From contig NZ_KB893761.1 of the NCBI RefSeq assembly GCF_000374165.1, positions 36,741 to 100,740 of the forward strand: 64,000 nucleotides of DNA. Direction: 5' to 3'. Positions within the stretch are counted from its first letter, which is position 1. Each line of letters begins with the position of its first letter. A program made the position numbers and the translations under genes. The DNA is from Parafrankia elaeagni. Lineage in GTDB: Bacteria > Actinomycetota > Actinomycetes > Frankiales > Frankiaceae. Positions 1 to 9,720 of the stretch are shown here, in pieces. Under the pieces are notes generated by a model. The model was not told the origin of the DNA. It did not search any database and saw only the letters and a list, made by a program, of their open reading frames with translations.

Positions 1-3000
1 GGCCAGCAGCCGCTGATGGTCGCGTCGCATCTCCTCGTCAATGACGTGAACCTCATGCCCGTTCAGGAGCCAGAACAGTTGCTCCCACGAGGCATCAAAG
101 GAGAAGGACGTCGTGTGCGCGATCTTCAACCGGCGCCCGCGCTGGTGGTCCACCACCCGATCGAAGATCTTCTCGACGTGATTGAAGTACATATTTGTCA
201 GTCCGCGGTAGCCGACGGCAACTCCCTTGGGCCGTCCGGTGGTCCCCGAGGTGAAGATGATGTACGCGAGGTTGTCGAGCGAGATCTGCCCACCTCGTTC
301 CGCTGCCGTGACCGGAGCTACGGCAAGCTGTGCGAGGCGGTCCACCGTCGTTGCGGAATCCAGGTTGATCACCTTGCCGACGGTGCCGGCGAGCCGATCC
401 ACGTCACGGCCGGTCACCAGAGTGACGGTCGGTTCAGCGACCTCGAGCATGTAGCCGATCCGTTGGTCCGGCAGTTCAGTGTCCACCGGGACGTAGGCAG
501 CTCCGATGACGAACACCGCGAACATCGCGATGACCGTGCGCTCGTCGCGCGGCAGCAGCAGTGCGACCCGATGTTCTGGGCACACTCCCTCTGCAAGGAG
601 CAGGCGGGCGTAGCTGTTCACCTCGGCGAAGAACTCCGCAAAGGTGAACTGGCGATCGCCGGCGACAAGCGCCGTCTCCGACCCGGACAGCAGCACCTGC
701 CGGTGCAGCAGCTCGGCGACCGTGACCGGTTCGATGTCGCGGATGAGATCAGCGGCGATACCCGTGTGCGGGGCAGTCTCGTCCGGCAACAGGGCGGACA
801 ACATACCAACGGGCTCGTCGAGCCGGCGAACAAGAGAAGCGAGTATCTGGACGTAGCGCTTGAGCAACAGCTCCGCGGCCGGGGCATCGAACATGTCCCG
901 GCGGTAGGACAGGCGCACATGCACGGTCGCCGCGCCGTCGCGTTCTTCTGGGTCGACCGCGAACGTCACTGGGTAGTGCGTCGCGTCATCGACCTTTGCG
1001 TCGACGACCTGCAACCCGGTTGTGTCCTGCCCCGCGGCCTCGCCGAGCGGCATGTTCTGCACCACGAACAGCGTGTCGAACAGAACAGGAACGCCTGCAT
1101 TGATCTGGATCTGTGTCAGAGCGGCCTGCGGATGGTCGATGACGAGCAGCTGCTCGGACTGGACCTGGGCGAGCACCTGCCGAGTCGTTTCGAACGGGGG
1201 CAGAACCACCCGCATCGGGACCGTGTTGAACAGCAGCCCGATGATTCGGTCAGCGTCGGGCAACGACGGCGGCCGACCGGAAACCGTGTTACCGAACACA
1301 ACGTCGTTGCTGCCGATGAGCCGGCTGAGCACGATCCCCCAGGCAGTCTGCAGCAGGGTACCCACCGTGACCTTGGCGTCCCGTGCGGCACCGAACACCA
1401 TCGCGGCCTCTGCCGGGCTGAGGTCGAGGTGAAGTTCACCGGTCTCGCTCTGCGCATCACCGAGGTCGACGAAGCCAGGGCACAGCAACGTCGGACCAGT
1501 CAGTTCCGCAAGGTAGCCGTCCCAGGCACGATAGGCGGCAGCGGGATCCTGGTCGTCGACCCAGTCCAGGTAGGAGCGGAAAGACGCCGGTCGCACGCGA
1601 TCGACGTATCCGTCATCGGCGTAGATGCTGAGGATTTCGGCGAGCAACGCGTTGATGGACCAGCCATCCAGCAGGATGTGCTCAAAACTCATGACCAGTG
1701 TCCACGCCCGGTGGCCGTGTTCGAGCAGTGTGAACCGGATCAGCGGCGGGACCTCGAAGTCGAACGGCTCACCTCGCTCGGCCGCCAGGAACTGCTCCAC
1801 ATCGACCCCGAGGCCACCCCACTCGTCCAGTCGGATGACCCGCACCGGGACTTCGACACCGGCCGGGATCACCTGTACGTCCCCGGGAGGGACGAACGCT
1901 GCCTGGAGGTTGGGGTACCTCTCCATGGCACTGGCGATGGCGGTCGTCATCCGCTCGGGGTCGAGATCTCCCGCAATCTGTCGGGTGATCTGCGCGACGT
2001 AGGTGTTGTGGTCGTCGGATTCCTGGGACCGCAGTAGATGGTAGAACAACCCGCGCTGCAGGGGGGAAAGCGGAAGGATCTGGGCGTCGTGCCCGTAGCG
2101 AGCTCGGATGGATTCCTCTTCGCCGGGCGTCAACGTGACCCGGTCGGCGCGACGCAGCGTGAATGGCTCTCGACGCTCGCGGCCGGCGGCAGGAACTCCA
2201 GCTCCGGCAATCTCTTCGGAGATGACGGCGGCCAGTGCCTCGGCGTTGACATCAACGGTGTCCGCCGACTCCACCCAGACGCGGACGACGCAGTCATCGG
2301 GCCCACGACCCGCGATGAGGACATGGATGTCGAGTCCATCCCCCGGTACGCCGACACCCGCAGCAGGCTCGGTGATCAGCTCCGCGTTGCTGCGGAACAC
2401 ACCTACACGGATCCGTGGGATCGGAAGATCATCGAAGAAGCGGCTGAACCGGGGGTGCCCGGCCAGCGCGGCATATTCGGCCGCTCGCTCCGGGCTCAGT
2501 CCGATGACATCACCATCATCAAGCAGCACGGGGAATCTACGCGCCATCAGGGGACCGTCGGACTCGTGGAGCTCCACGAGCAGATCACCTTCAGCGATCT
2601 CGGTCAGGGCCTTGGCCACGGCCGCCAGGACAACGGACCGCAGCGAGGTCTGGTCTGCGGCGGGAGCCGCTCGTCCAGCTGTGGTGCCTGATGCTCCTGA
2701 AGCTACCGAGTCACCTCGCTGCCGCAGCACAGTGGCGGTCGCATCAGCGAGCTGATCTACCCAGTCCTCCCAGAACGGATCGTCAAGGACAGCCGCCAGT
2801 TCGTCGTCCTTGTATCCAGACGCGGCCCGAGTGGACGTGACGACGACCATCGGAATTTTTGCCTGATATGCGGCGACCAGCTCGGTGAGCTTCTCCCTGA
2901 CCGCATCCAGCATCGCAGGATTGCCGGTCTCGGCGACCAGTTCACCGGCGCCGCTGTCGCGGATCGCCAACCGCAAGGCGAGGCTTGATCCCGACAGGGC

Positions 3001-6000
3001 GTGACTGACGTGGTCGATCGCCGCCCGCCAGAGCGGAGCCACGCTGATGTCGAAATCTTCAAGCGGCAGCTGGAAGCGGCGAATGTCACCGACGTTGTTG
3101 TCGGCTTTGATCCGGCCCTCGTCACCGGCACGAACGATCTGGGCAAGTTGCCTGACCGTCAGATCCGGATACTTGGATCCAAGTACGAGGAAGCGTGCCG
3201 TGCTCCGCAACAGTCGTGATGTGGTTTCCGCCGAGAACAACTCACGGGCCGCGTTCAGATTCATTCCGAACGCGCCGCTGTCAAGTCTTTCGATACTCGA
3301 CACGAGATCGAACAGCGCAGGTTGGGATGCCAGCGGGCCATCCGCAGTGGTCGAGGCGTAGTTGGTGAGCGGTGACTCCGCGCCCGAATCTCCACCGCGA
3401 TCCACGTAGGCGGCCATCACCTGGAAAAGCGGACTGATCCCAACCCGCCGCAGCGGGTTCACCGCCTCGACGACGTGCTCGAACGGAACGAGCTTGTGGT
3501 CAGCAGCTTCGAGCATGCGATCGCGGCAACGGAGCAGCGTCTGCGCGAACCCGGTTGCGGCATCGATGTCGACGCGCACCACGACGGTGTTCACGAAATA
3601 CCCGATGAGGTCCTGCAACTCGGGCTGGTCGCGCAGACTGGCCGGGGTGCCGACAGGTACCGTGTCGTCGGCACCTTCATTCCAGAGCGCCAGGGAAAAT
3701 GCCGCGATCAACGCCTGCAGTGGTGTTGCCCTGTGCTCGACCATGAATTCGTCGACCGTGGCTGTCTCATGGCTGGTGAGGGACGTGGTGGCAGGTCGTA
3801 TGGTTCGTTTTTCGGATTTTTCGCGTGGCTGGTCGAGGGGTAGGACGGTTTCCGTCGGGAGATCTGACAGTGTGTCCTGCCAGTACCGCAGGTCCGCCTG
3901 ATAGCGAGACTCCGGATCTTTACGGCTGCCCAGCACATGTCGCTGCCAGACCGCGAAGTCGGCATACTGAATCGACAATGGTGCGACTTCTGTGGAATTG
4001 CCGGAAGCCGATTCGAGATAGAACTTGTTCAGCTCGTCAACGAGAATCACAAAGGAATCTGCATCGATAACCATGTGATGCCCGTAGGCTACCAGCACAT
4101 CGCCATCGGAATGACGCAACAAATGAAACTTCAGTCCGAACTCGGAGGTGAAGTCAAGCGGCAGTGCGGCAACCCGAGCGATCTCGTCGCCGAGCGGCTC
4201 GGGGCCGACGTGTTCGACCTCCAGGACCTTGGTGTCGTCGTCGGGTTTCGCGCAGATGACCTGGCGGAGCGATGAGGTCTCCTCGTCCGGCACGAGGATC
4301 GTATGCAAGATCTCGTGACGAGCGACTACCCGGCGTACCGCCGTTGCCAATGCATCCAGATCGAGCCGCACGCCTGCTTGCAGCACGATTTCAGTGCGAT
4401 AGATCGAACGCCCTGCGATCTGCTCTGTGAACCAGAGTGCTTGTTGTCCGTATGAGACTGGTAGGGCGGTGGGGCGTGGTAGGTCGCCGATGCGTGTGCT
4501 GGATGTCTTGGTGGTGGTGGTGGTGGCGGTGGTGGTGTCGGCGATGTGGGCGAGGTCGCTGATGCGGGGGTGGTCGAAGACGTCGCGGAGTGTGAGTGCG
4601 GTGCCGAGTTGTGCGTTGGCGCGTGCGACGACGCGTGTGGCGAGTAGTGAGTGTCCGCCGAGGCGGAGGAAGTTGCTGTCTACGCCGAGATCGGTGTCGT
4701 CGGTGAGGTGTAGTACGTCGCGGAAGATGGCGGCGAGGGTGATCTCGGTGTTGGTTTCTGGTGGCCGGCCGTGGGCTGTTTCCGTGCCGAGGTCTGGTTG
4801 TGGGAGGGCGTGGCGGTCTAGTTTCCCGTTGGCGGTGACGGGGAGTCGGTCCAGGTGTGTGAACGTTGCGGGGATCATGTAGTCCGGCAGTGATTGTGTC
4901 AGGTGTTCGCGGAGTGCGTCGATCGGTATTGTGTCGGTGGTGCTGGTGGTGGTGATGTATGCGGCGAGGTATTTTCCGCCGGCGGGGTGGTCCAGGGCGG
5001 TGATGACGGCGCCTGATACTGCTGGGTGTTGTTCGAGGACGGCGCGGATTGCGCCGGGTTCGATCCGGTATCCGCGTATTTTCACCTGGTCGTCGTTGCG
5101 GCCGAGGTATTCCAGCTGTCCTTGGGAGTTCCATCGCACGACATCGCCGGTGCGATACAGCCGTGTGCCGTTGTTACTGAACGGATCAGCCACGAACCGG
5201 TCGGCGGTCAGGCCCGCGCGTGCGACGTATCCGTGGGCGAGTTGCACTCCGCCCAGGTAGAGCTCACCTGCGACACCGGCCGGTACTGGGCGCAGCCACG
5301 CGTCGAGGACGTGCGCTGTGGTGTTCGTGACCGGTGTGCCGATGGGGGTGTTGTCGGTGATGATGGCTGCCGTGCCATCGCCGGTGACTTCGGTTGAGCC
5401 GTAGAAGTTGTGGAGTGCTGCCTGTGGCGTGGTGGTCCGCAGGGTGGTTGCGGTGCCGGGGGTGAGTGCTTCGCCGGAGGAGACCCAGGACCGGATCGTG
5501 GTGAGCGATGTGGGTGCGTCGTCGTGGCGGACGAGGACGTCGGCCAGGCTGGGCACGGTCAGGAGATGGGTGACGTGGTGTCGGGCGATGGTGTCGAGCA
5601 GGCCGGCTGGGTCCTGCGCGGTTTCTGGGGGCACGACCACGGTTCGGGCACCGGCGATCATCGGCCCGAACAGCTCGGTCACGGCGTCGACGAAACCGAC
5701 ACCACTTTTCGAGAGCGCCACACTGTCCGGTGTGTAGTCCAGTACCTGTTGACCCCAGGTGAGGCGGTTCACCAGGCCGCGGTGCGAAACGGTGACGCCT
5801 TTCGGGTTGCCTGTCGTTCCTGAGGTGAAGATCACGACGGCTGCGTCAAGGTCGTTCAATGGCCGTGTCAGAGCAGGGGCGGCTTCCTGGCCGGTGGCCA
5901 GCCGTCGCTGTACTTCGTGGTCGTGGATCCGCAGTGCTGGTGTGCGGTGTTCACCCAGTACGTGTCGATGCGTTTCTGCGGTGTGCTGGTCGATGATGAC

Positions 6001-7683
6001 CAGCGCGGGTGTGGCGTTGTCGATGATGTGTTTGACGTGTTCTGTGGGGTATCCCGGATCGATCGGTACGTAGGCCGCTCCCACGCGGATCACTCCGGTG
6101 AGTGCCACGACCAGGTCGACCGAGCGCTTCATCGCGATCGCGACGCGGTCCCCGACCCGCACGCCCTCATCGATCAGGAGGTGAGCGACAGCGTTGACCT
6201 GTGCATCGAACTGGCTGTAGGTGAGTTCGGTGCCGTCGTCGGCGACGACCGCGACCGCGTCCGGATCGGCCGCGACCCGGCGGCGCACCAGCGCGTCCAC
6301 CGTTACCGACGCGCCTACCGTCGCCGGCGCGATATCAAATGTCTCGCCTTGCGCCCACGACGGATCCGGGCCGTCGGTATCGGGTGTGAATCCGGCGCTC
6401 AGGTCGTGCAGGGTTCGGGCCGGGGACCCGTCGAGGACGGCGTTGAGGAAACGGCTGAAGTGTTCGGCGTGCAGGAACGGATCGCTCGTGGCGGATCCTG
6501 TGGATAGCTCTAGCCGGATTCCGGTGTCGGGGTGGCGGTAGATCGCGAGGTCGAGTGATCCGACCGGGCCGGTGCTGATCGTTTCGGAGACCGCGGCGGT
6601 GTCGCCGAGGTGCGGTGTTGAGTCGAAGAGCCTGATGTTGATTGTTGGGAGTGTGAGGTAGGAGGCTTGGCCATCTGGCCAGAGGCGGGCGATCTGGTGG
6701 TCTTCGACGGTCGTGTGGCGCCGGGACGTCTTCAGCTGGTTCGCGACGGTCTCGAGGATGTGTTCGAAGGTGTGGTACGGGCGGATCTCGGTGACGACCG
6801 GGATCGCCCGTGAGATCGCGCTTGGTGTTTTCAGTGATTCGCGGTCGTCGCGCATCATCAGAGGAACCCGGACCGCTACACAGTCACGACCGTCGACCAG
6901 AGCGGTGTAGACGCCCCACAGCGCGATCAGGGAATCGGTCCAGGAGACCCGTGCGGTGCGGGCGACCTGCTGAACCTTCGAGTAGGTGTCGTCGGGTATC
7001 GGGACGACCACGGGCCGACTGGAGGACACGAAGACCTCGGACAGGTCTTCCGCGTTCCCGTGGCCGGTCTGCTCGATGCCGAGGATGCCACTCCAGTAGG
7101 CGACACCTTCTTCGGTCCTGGAACCGCTGGAGTTCCTGGCGTCTGTGACGGTCTTCAGGCTGCCGAACCAGCGGTCCGGGACCGCGTCGCCGGCGTGCGT
7201 CGCGGAGTAGACCTCGGCGACGCGGCGGATGAACAGAGAAATGCTGTAGCCGTCAACGAGCAGGATGTTGGTGATCAGGATCCATGCCCAGGTGCCGCTC
7301 TCGCGGCGTATCAGGGTCGAGCAGGTCGTCGGTTCTCCGGTGGTGGCCGGTGGTCCGGTGAGTTGTTCGCGGGCCAGGACTCGGATCTGGTCGTCGCCGT
7401 GCCCGGCGTCGATGATCTCTGTGGTGATTGTCGTGGTGGTGTCGACGTACTGGAAAGGGACACCGTCGTCGTCACTGAAACGTACCCGCAGCGCGTCGGT
7501 CTCGGTAAATACAGCACTGACCGAGGACGCGAACAGCGTCGGATCGACCGGGCCGTCCAGCCACATCAACTGGCCCGCGCAGAACACCGATGAGTCGGGG
7601 GCGAGCCTCCGAGCCACCCAGTTGCCTCGCTGGCTCGCAGTCAACTCCACACGATCGGAAGCTGTCAACGGAAGCACACCCAC
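1..7683 (-). CDS. Non-ribosomal peptide synthetase, C*-A(beta-Ala)-T-C-E*-C-A..., 3' end beyond the window
   Basis: One frame stays open on the minus strand from GTG 7683 to the left edge (2561 codons), so the product is C-terminally incomplete. Domains by residue: condensation-like (10-430) with NILLVDG in place of HHxxxDG; adenylation (463-960); carrier domain LGGHSLLA near 1014; condensation (1081-1480) with HHMVIDA; an epimerase-like stretch (1510-1830) recognisable by its C-terminal half; condensation (1857-2280) with EHILLDG; then an adenylation domain cut by the edge. Binding-pocket residues of the first A domain read V235 D236 T239 L278 V299 S301 F322 G330 D331, a beta-alanine-type code. 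The second condensation domain has no A-T partner before the epimerase-like part. Two in-frame GTGs (7683, 7677) follow AAGAGGGG; the second has better spacing. It is divergent from the exporter operon with an iron box between. I infer peptide siderophore assembly. Confidence 0.93.
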   Translation of the reverse strand, partial: MGVLPLTASDRVELTASQRGNWVARRLAPDSSVFCAGQLMWLDGPVDPTLFASSVSAVFTETDALRVRFSDDDGVPFQYVDTTTTITTEIIDAGHGDDQIRVLAREQLTGPPATTGEPTTCSTLIRRESGTWAWILITNILLVDGYSISLFIRRVAEVYSATHAGDAVPDRWFGSLKTVTDARNSSGSRTEEGVAYWSGILGIEQTGHGNAEDLSEVFVSSSRPVVVPIPDDTYSKVQQVARTARVSWTDSLIALWGVYTALVDGRDCVAVRVPLMMRDDRESLKTPSAISRAIPVVTEIRPYHTFEHILETVANQLKTSRRHTTVEDHQIARLWPDGQASYLTLPTINIRLFDSTPHLGDTAAVSETISTGPVGSLDLAIYRHPDTGIRLELSTGSATSDPFLHAEHFSRFLNAVLDGSPARTLHDLSAGFTPDTDGPDPSWAQGETFDIAPATVGASVTVDALVRRRVAADPDAVAVVADDGTELTYSQFDAQVNAVAHLLIDEGVRVGDRVAIAMKRSVDLVVALTGVIRVGAAYVPIDPGYPTEHVKHIIDNATPALVIIDQHTAETHRHVLGEHRTPALRIHDHEVQRRLATGQEAAPALTRPLNDLDAAVVIFTSGTTGNPKGVTVSHRGLVNRLTWGQQVLDYTPDSVALSKSGVGFVDAVTELFGPMIAGARTVVVPPETAQDPAGLLDTIARHHVTHLLTVPSLADVLVRHDDAPTSLTTIRSWVSSGEALTPGTATTLRTTTPQAALHNFYGSTEVTGDGTAAIITDNTPIGTPVTNTTAHVLDAWLRPVPAGVAGELYLGGVQLAHGYVARAGLTADRFVADPFSNNGTRLYRTGDVVRWNSQGQLEYLGRNDDQVKIRGYRIEPGAIRAVLEQHPAVSGAVITALDHPAGGKYLAAYITTTSTTDTIPIDALREHLTQSLPDYMIPATFTHLDRLPVTANGKLDRHALPQPDLGTETAHGRPPETNTEITLAAIFRDVLHLTDDTDLGVDSNFLRLGGHSLLATRVVARANAQLGTALTLRDVFDHPRISDLAHIADTTTATTTTTKTSSTRIGDLPRPTALPVSYGQQALWFTEQIAGRSIYRTEIVLQAGVRLDLDALATAVRRVVARHEILHTILVPDEETSSLRQVICAKPDDDTKVLEVEHVGPEPLGDEIARVAALPLDFTSEFGLKFHLLRHSDGDVLVAYGHHMVIDADSFVILVDELNKFYLESASGNSTEVAPLSIQYADFAVWQRHVLGSRKDPESRYQADLRYWQDTLSDLPTETVLPLDQPREKSEKRTIRPATTSLTSHETATVDEFMVEHRATPLQALIAAFSLALWNEGADDTVPVGTPASLRDQPELQDLIGYFVNTVVVRVDIDAATGFAQTLLRCRDRMLEAADHKLVPFEHVVEAVNPLRRVGISPLFQVMAAYVDRGGDSGAESPLTNYASTTADGPLASQPALFDLVSSIERLDSGAFGMNLNAARELFSAETTSRLLRSTARFLVLGSKYPDLTVRQLAQIVRAGDEGRIKADNNVGDIRRFQLPLEDFDISVAPLWRAAIDHVSHALSGSSLALRLAIRDSGAGELVAETGNPAMLDAVREKLTELVAAYQAKIPMVVVTSTRAASGYKDDELAAVLDDPFWEDWVDQLADATATVLRQRGDSVASGASGTTAGRAAPAADQTSLRSVVLAAVAKALTEIAEGDLLVELHESDGPLMARRFPVLLDDGDVIGLSPERAAEYAALAGHPRFSRFFDDLPIPRIRVGVFRSNAELITEPAAGVGVPGDGLDIHVLIAGRGPDDCVVRVWVESADTVDVNAEALAAVISEEIAGAGVPAAGRERREPFTLRRADRVTLTPGEEESIRARYGHDAQILPLSPLQRGLFYHLLRSQESDDHNTYVAQITRQIAGDLDPERMTTAIASAMERYPNLQAAFVPPGDVQVIPAGVEVPVRVIRLDEWGGLGVDVEQFLAAERGEPFDFEVPPLIRFTLLEHGHRAWTLVMSFEHILLDGWSINALLAEILSIYADDGYVDRVRPASFRSYLDWVDDQDPAAAYRAWDGYLAELTGPTLLCPGFVDLGDAQSETGELHLDLSPAEAAMVFGAARDAKVTVGTLLQTAWGIVLSRLIGSNDVVFGNTVSGRPPSLPDADRIIGLLFNTVPMRVVLPPFETTRQVLAQVQSEQLLVIDHPQAALTQIQINAGVPVLFDTLFVVQNMPLGEAAGQDTTGLQVVDAKVDDATHYPVTFAVDPEERDGAATVHVRLSYRRDMFDAPAAELLLKRYVQILASLVRRLDEPVGMLSALLPDETAPHTGIAADLIRDIEPVTVAELLHRQVLLSGSETALVAGDRQFTFAEFFAEVNSYARLLLAEGVCPEHRVALLLPRDERTVIAMFAVFVIGAAYVPVDTELPDQRIGYMLEVAEPTVTLVTGRDVDRLAGTVGKVINLDSATTVDRLAQLAVAPVTAAERGGQISLDNLAYIIFTSGTTGRPKGVAVGYRGLTNMYFNHVEKIFDRVVDHQRGRRLKIAHTTSFSFDASWEQLFWLLNGHEVHVIDEEMRRDHQRLLA

Positions 7684-7738
7684 CCCTCTTGAGACCAGAT
7701 CGAGCCGACCGAGGCAACGATCACTACACCCTCAACGA

Positions 7739-7758
7739 AGGGTAGGTTAACCTTGCCT
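7739..7758. promoter_or_regulatory. IdeR/DmdR-type iron box between NRPS and exporter operon
   Basis: GGTAGGTTAACCTTGCC contains the perfect palindrome AGGTTAACCT (7744-7753) and matches the core of the actinobacterial iron-box consensus TTAGGTTAGGCTAACCTAA. It lies 56 bp upstream of the NRPS start on one side and just before the exporter operon on the other, so one site could repress both when iron is plentiful. This is a pattern match only. Confidence 0.75.
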
Positions 7759-7759
7759 C

Positions 7760-7972
7760 ATGCCACCACCCATACCGCCGCCCGACCGAGGAGAGGTCTT
7801 CATCAGGTACGACAAGCGTCTCGCGACGACGGCCTGTCGGTGTTCGATCCCGGGCAGGTCGTTCCAGGATGAGGAACTCTCCGGAGCCCGGCAGCGGCGA
7901 GCGTGGGTGGCTGCGGCGCTCACGCAGCGCACTGACATCCTGCTGCTGGGCACGGACCGGGGGCGGCCATGA
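7760..7972 (+). pseudogene. Internally deleted ferric-siderophore ABC ATPase (FepC-like) remnant
   Basis: This 70-codon frame starts directly behind the iron box and overlaps the exporter gene by ATGA. Its first part (IRYDKRLATTACRCSIPGRSF) follows the N-terminal strand of the intact FepC-like ATPase at 32574-33455 (IGYDRRVISRDLSVVIPDESF). It then jumps to ELSGARQRRAWVAAALTQ and DILLL, the signature and Walker B region of the same family. The Walker A segment and everything between are missing, and the Walker B aspartate-glutamate is lost (LLLGTDR instead of LLLDEPT). It cannot bind ATP normally. It may still be translated as a leader peptide coupled to the next gene. Confidence 0.72.
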
Positions 7973-9720
7973 GGAACGCCTCACACTCCGACCCGTCGGG
8001 GCTGGGGCGGGCACCTCTGGCCCGTCGGTTGCCTGTGCTCTGGCAGGCACCCACCGATCCGCCCGAGGTCCAGCCGTTCGAGGTCGGCCCGGGGACCACG
8101 GCCGGTCGATTCCTGTTGCACGCGATCCTCTCGGTGCCGCGGGTCTCCGTTCCCGCGGCGCTGACCTCGGCCCTGTGGCAGGTGGGCGAAGCCGCGGTCC
8201 CAGTGGTGATGGGCCTTGCGATCGACCGGGCGTTGGCAACCGGGAACGCGGGGCAGTTGGCGCTGTGGCTTGGCGTACTGGTGGCCTTGTACATCGTGTT
8301 GACGGTGGCGGCGAAGTTCGCCGTCCAGCTGACCGCGTATGCGATACAGCTGCTGCAGCACCGACTCCGGAGCACCCTCTCGACCGGCGTACTGCATCCG
8401 GTCGGCGGCAGCGTCCACGCGCCGGGCGGCGGCGTCGTCTCGGTGATGACCAACGACGTCGCCCGCATGGGGAACGGGGTCCAGCTCGTGATCATGCCGA
8501 TCGCGAGGATCACGACCATCGGATTCATCGCTGTGTCGCTGTTGACGACGCACTGGCTACTCGGGCTTGCGGTGCTGGTGGGGGCGCCGGCGGCGGTGTG
8601 GTTGATGGGCATCCTCAGCGAGCGGCTGTCCCGGGACACCCGCGAGTACCAGGGACTGCTGGCCACCACAGTCGGACTGGCCACGGATGTCGTGGCCGGC
8701 TACCGGGTGGTCAAGGGGATACGCGCCGAGGACGAGGCGACCAGAAGGTACCGGCAGGCAAGCCAGGAGACGCTGGTCGGCGCCAAGCGCAATGCCGGAC
8801 TGCTGGGGGGCTTCCTGATGGGCTCCGGTGTGGTCACCGGCACATTCGTCGCAGGGGTGATGGGGCTGGCGGGCTGGTTCGCCGTGGACGGGCGGCTGAG
8901 CATCGGCGAGCTGATCGCCACCGTCGGCCTTGCTCAGGCGCTGCTGCCGCAGATCCAGTCGATCGCATACGACTCCATCCCCAACCTCGCCGGATCCCGC
9001 GCCGCGTCCGCGCACATTCTCGACGTGCTCAGAACCGACGTCGCCGTGACGCCCGAGCCTGACGAGGTGGCGCGGCCGGTGGTTCTTCAGCAGCTGCCGG
9101 TGCTGGAGGTGTCGACGCCCAGCGCGACGATCCGGGTAAAGCCCGGCGAACTCGTGGGAGTGCGCACCGACGACCTGACTGCTGCCCGCGTCGCCGAGGC
9201 GCTGCTGGATCCGCGTGGGTCTGGCAGCGAGGTGGAGGTGCGGCTGGACGGGATCGCCGCGCGGGAGTTGACCGCGCAGGAGTACCGTTCCTGGGTCACG
9301 CTCACGCCACACCGAGTCATGCTGTTCAGCGGAACGATCCGCGACAATCTCACCACCACTGCGGCCGCCCCCGAGCTGGTGGCAGCTGCGGTGCGGGCTG
9401 CGGCATGCGGTGATTTCGCCACCGATCTCGACCTCCCGGTCGGCGAGGACGGCAATCGCTTCTCCGGCGGCCAGCTCCAGCGACTCGCGCTTGCCCGCGC
9501 CCTGGCCAGCGACGCGCCGGTGCTCGTGCTGCATGACCCGACCACGGCGGTCGACTCGGTCACCGAACACACGATCGCGAAGCGGCTGCGCGACGTCCGC
9601 GCGGGCCGCTCGACCCTGCTGATCACCTCGTCACCCGCGTTGCTGGGCAGCTGCGACCGCGTCGTCGACCTGCTCGCGGAGGCAGCGGAGGCACCAGTGC
9701 ACGCAAGGACAACATCATGA
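7969..9720 (+). CDS. ABC exporter half-transporter A with degenerate ATP site
   Basis: 583 residues with an N-terminal exporter-type membrane domain (about residues 40-330) fused to a nucleotide-binding domain (about 360-575). The signature motif FSGGQLQRLALARAL is intact. The P-loop position reads LVGVRTDDLTAARV with no GK(S/T), and Walker B is VLVLHDPTT, with proline where the catalytic glutamate should be. The next gene overlaps by ATGA and encodes the complementary half. Together they make a heterodimer with one sound and one dead ATP site. Position in an iron-box-controlled operon beside the NRPS suggests siderophore export, or YbtPQ/IrtAB-like import; sequence alone does not separate these. 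Confidence 0.9.
   Translation: MRNASHSDPSGLGRAPLARRLPVLWQAPTDPPEVQPFEVGPGTTAGRFLLHAILSVPRVSVPAALTSALWQVGEAAVPVVMGLAIDRALATGNAGQLALWLGVLVALYIVLTVAAKFAVQLTAYAIQLLQHRLRSTLSTGVLHPVGGSVHAPGGGVVSVMTNDVARMGNGVQLVIMPIARITTIGFIAVSLLTTHWLLGLAVLVGAPAAVWLMGILSERLSRDTREYQGLLATTVGLATDVVAGYRVVKGIRAEDEATRRYRQASQETLVGAKRNAGLLGGFLMGSGVVTGTFVAGVMGLAGWFAVDGRLSIGELIATVGLAQALLPQIQSIAYDSIPNLAGSRAASAHILDVLRTDVAVTPEPDEVARPVVLQQLPVLEVSTPSATIRVKPGELVGVRTDDLTAARVAEALLDPRGSGSEVEVRLDGIAARELTAQEYRSWVTLTPHRVMLFSGTIRDNLTTTAAAPELVAAAVRAAACGDFATDLDLPVGEDGNRFSGGQLQRLALARALASDAPVLVLHDPTTAVDSVTEHTIAKRLRDVRAGRSTLLITSSPALLGSCDRVVDLLAEAAEAPVHARTTS

Noticed and set aside
16-2037. 673-codon open frame on the plus strand
   Set aside because: It is antisense to the first NRPS, whose frame carries EHILLDGWS and other domain motifs; the plus-strand product has no family features.
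4391-5134. Arg/Pro/His-rich 247-codon minus-strand frame
   Set aside because: It is an alternative frame of the first NRPS over the A-T region; composition is that of an out-of-frame read.
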